Origin: Desulfobulbaceae bacterium | Lineage (GTDB): Bacteria > Desulfobacterota > Desulfobulbia > Desulfobulbales > SURF-16 | DNA length: 6,508 nucleotides | Assembly (NCBI GenBank): GCA_024763495.1 | Contig: JANTFJ010000150.1 | Location: 1-6,508 of the forward strand | Direction: 5' to 3' | Shown here: one piece after another, positions 5,461 to 6,508 of the stretch | How positions within the stretch are numbered: position 1 is the stretch's first letter | How the letters are laid out: the number at the start of each line of letters is the position of its first letter | Notes under the pieces: model-generated | What the model was told of the DNA's origin: nothing | The model's input: only the letters and a program-made list of their open reading frames with translations | The model's database searches: none | Made by a program: the position numbers and the translations under genes

Positions 5461-6508
5461 TTAGAATTTGTATTTCATGTCAAACATATAGAGATCAGCC
5501 TCATCTGCGTTATTCCGTTCCAGCGCCTCATAAAATTGAGCTGAAAAGCCAAAAGAACAATTGCTGGTGAAGCTGTAGCGTGCTTCAAATTTATATCCCT
5601 TAAGATCCGTATTAGAGACACCGGTGCCAAAATCCTGATCGGTGATGTCTCCCATAATTGAATCAGCCTCAATCTCCGTATAGGATGCCTTAAGCTTCAC
5701 TGCATCAATTTTGGCCTCCATTCCCAGTATCCAGCCCATATTTTCATCTTCTGGATCCAGTGCGCCGCCAAGAACTCCCTGGCCGACATTGCCGTCCGCG
5801 CCGAAATTGTTCCAAATCTGGCCATAAAAAGATAGTTTTGCCGGGCCGGCTGGAAGAGTTAATTTTGTATAAATATCAATTAGATAATATTCATATCCGT
5901 CATTTGGCGCTTCATGGTTGGAAAAAACTGAATCCCAGTATTACCCACTAGCAGCGACCAGGAGCTTCATGCCTGCTATTTTGCTGTTCCACCCTAGCTG
6001 TCCTGCGTACATCATGGCTGTATTAGAGCCGTCATCTTTGAAATACCGGGTTGCATAACCACCGGTGGTCGCAAAAGGGCTGGTTTTGTCACCATAATGC
6101 AGGTTCAAGCCGGTAGGACGAAGATCACTTTCCCAGTAAAGCCAGCTTTTCTGGAAAGGGTTTTTCTGCTGGCCGACAGTAATAGTAAATATATCCATTT
6201 TATGTTTGGCATAAGCGTAATCCAGTCTCAGATCGCTGGTTTCAAAGATTTCGTTTTTTGACCAAGTGTAATTTGTTGAAGTCGCATCTGAACCACCGGA
6301 GGCAAGACCAAGGCCGATTTCCCAATTCTCAATTTTGTTTTTCCACACTCCGCCAAGACGAACCCGGCTCCGCCAACGGTTGGTAGAATCATCATCTTCC
6401 CCATATTTTTTTCGATCTCTATACTCGTAACGTACCCTGAGATCGCCTTTTATTTTTATTTGATCTATAGCTTTGTTGGCCAGCTTGATCGGGCTGCCGG
6501 CGGCAGCA
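5461..6508 (-). pseudogene. Putative porin, internal stop, partial at right edge
   Basis: An outer-membrane beta-barrel resembling the 'putative porin' (Porin_5-type) family of deltaproteobacteria and Gammaproteobacteria. The visible part (347 residues) begins mid-gene at AAAGSPIKLANKAIDQIKIK, continues with GDLRVRYEYRDR and RWRSRVRLG, then IGLGLASGGSDATSTN, LRLDYAYA and VGQQKNPF, all typical of the first strands. It ends in LYMFDMKYKF, whose terminal Phe is the usual BAM recognition end. One in-frame TAA at 5941-5943 interrupts the barrel after LLVAASG. The same frame then continues without shift (YWDSVFSNHEAPNDG, LPAGPAKLSFYGQIWNNFG) to the natural stop at 5461. The true start lies beyond 6508; GTG at 6348 is internal. 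It is a recent nonsense mutation or a sequence error, since no other damage is seen. Confidence 0.8.

Noticed and set aside
5461..5739. A separate 92-residue gene starting at ATG 5739
   Set aside because: It is in frame with the upstream porin part and interrupted only by the TAA at 5941; it is the C-terminal end of the same barrel.
5941..6348. A separate gene starting at GTG 6348
   Set aside because: The frame is open through to 6508 with porin-like sequence (GDLRVRYEYRDR), so 6348 is an internal Val codon of a longer porin.

Overview
This 6508-base, moderately AT-rich stretch looks like a chromosomal accessory region of a Gram-negative bacterium. The signs are an outer-membrane porin, a Bax-type cell-wall hydrolase and a stand-alone PilZ domain. 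Overall style suggests a Desulfobacterota (deltaproteobacterial) genome, but that is an impression from gene families and repeats, not a proof. Intact genes are few. The rest is decay: an IS21-type transposase remnant, a phosphodiesterase gene cut short, a frameshifted membrane segment and a porin gene with an in-frame stop.

Layout. 1-294 holds a rho-independent terminator for a gene left of the window and a REP-like palindrome. 295-636 (+) is a PilZ protein. 640-2616 is a repeat-rich island carrying bax (830-1993, -) and a 63-residue signal-peptide protein (2305-2496, -). A 41-bp inverted repeat (39/41 identical) brackets bax, and a pair of ~90-nt direct repeats (A 640-728, B 2527-2616) brackets the whole island. 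2799-3425 is a broken IS21-family istA. It abuts, at about 3429, the cut 3' end of an alkaline-phosphatase-superfamily gene (3429-3869, -). That gene is the downstream partner, 5 nt apart, of a 421-codon gene of unknown function (3875-5140, -). Upstream of that lies a frameshifted hydrophobic segment, then another copy of the palindromic element (5300-5418). The window ends in a putative porin (5461-6508, -) that runs off the right edge and carries one internal TAA.

How things fit. No complete new multi-gene system can be demonstrated. The most interesting signals are non-coding. (1) Repeats A and B differ at stem positions in ways that keep pairing (G-U wobble) only if the minus strand is the RNA, and both end in a hairpin followed by TATTTT, so they look like copies of a folded RNA or leader with a terminator. 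(2) A modular family of palindromic elements (753-813, 2099-2299, 5300-5418) sits at gene borders. The unknown gene plus phosphodiesterase pair is the most interesting protein-coding unit, but here its second member is truncated.
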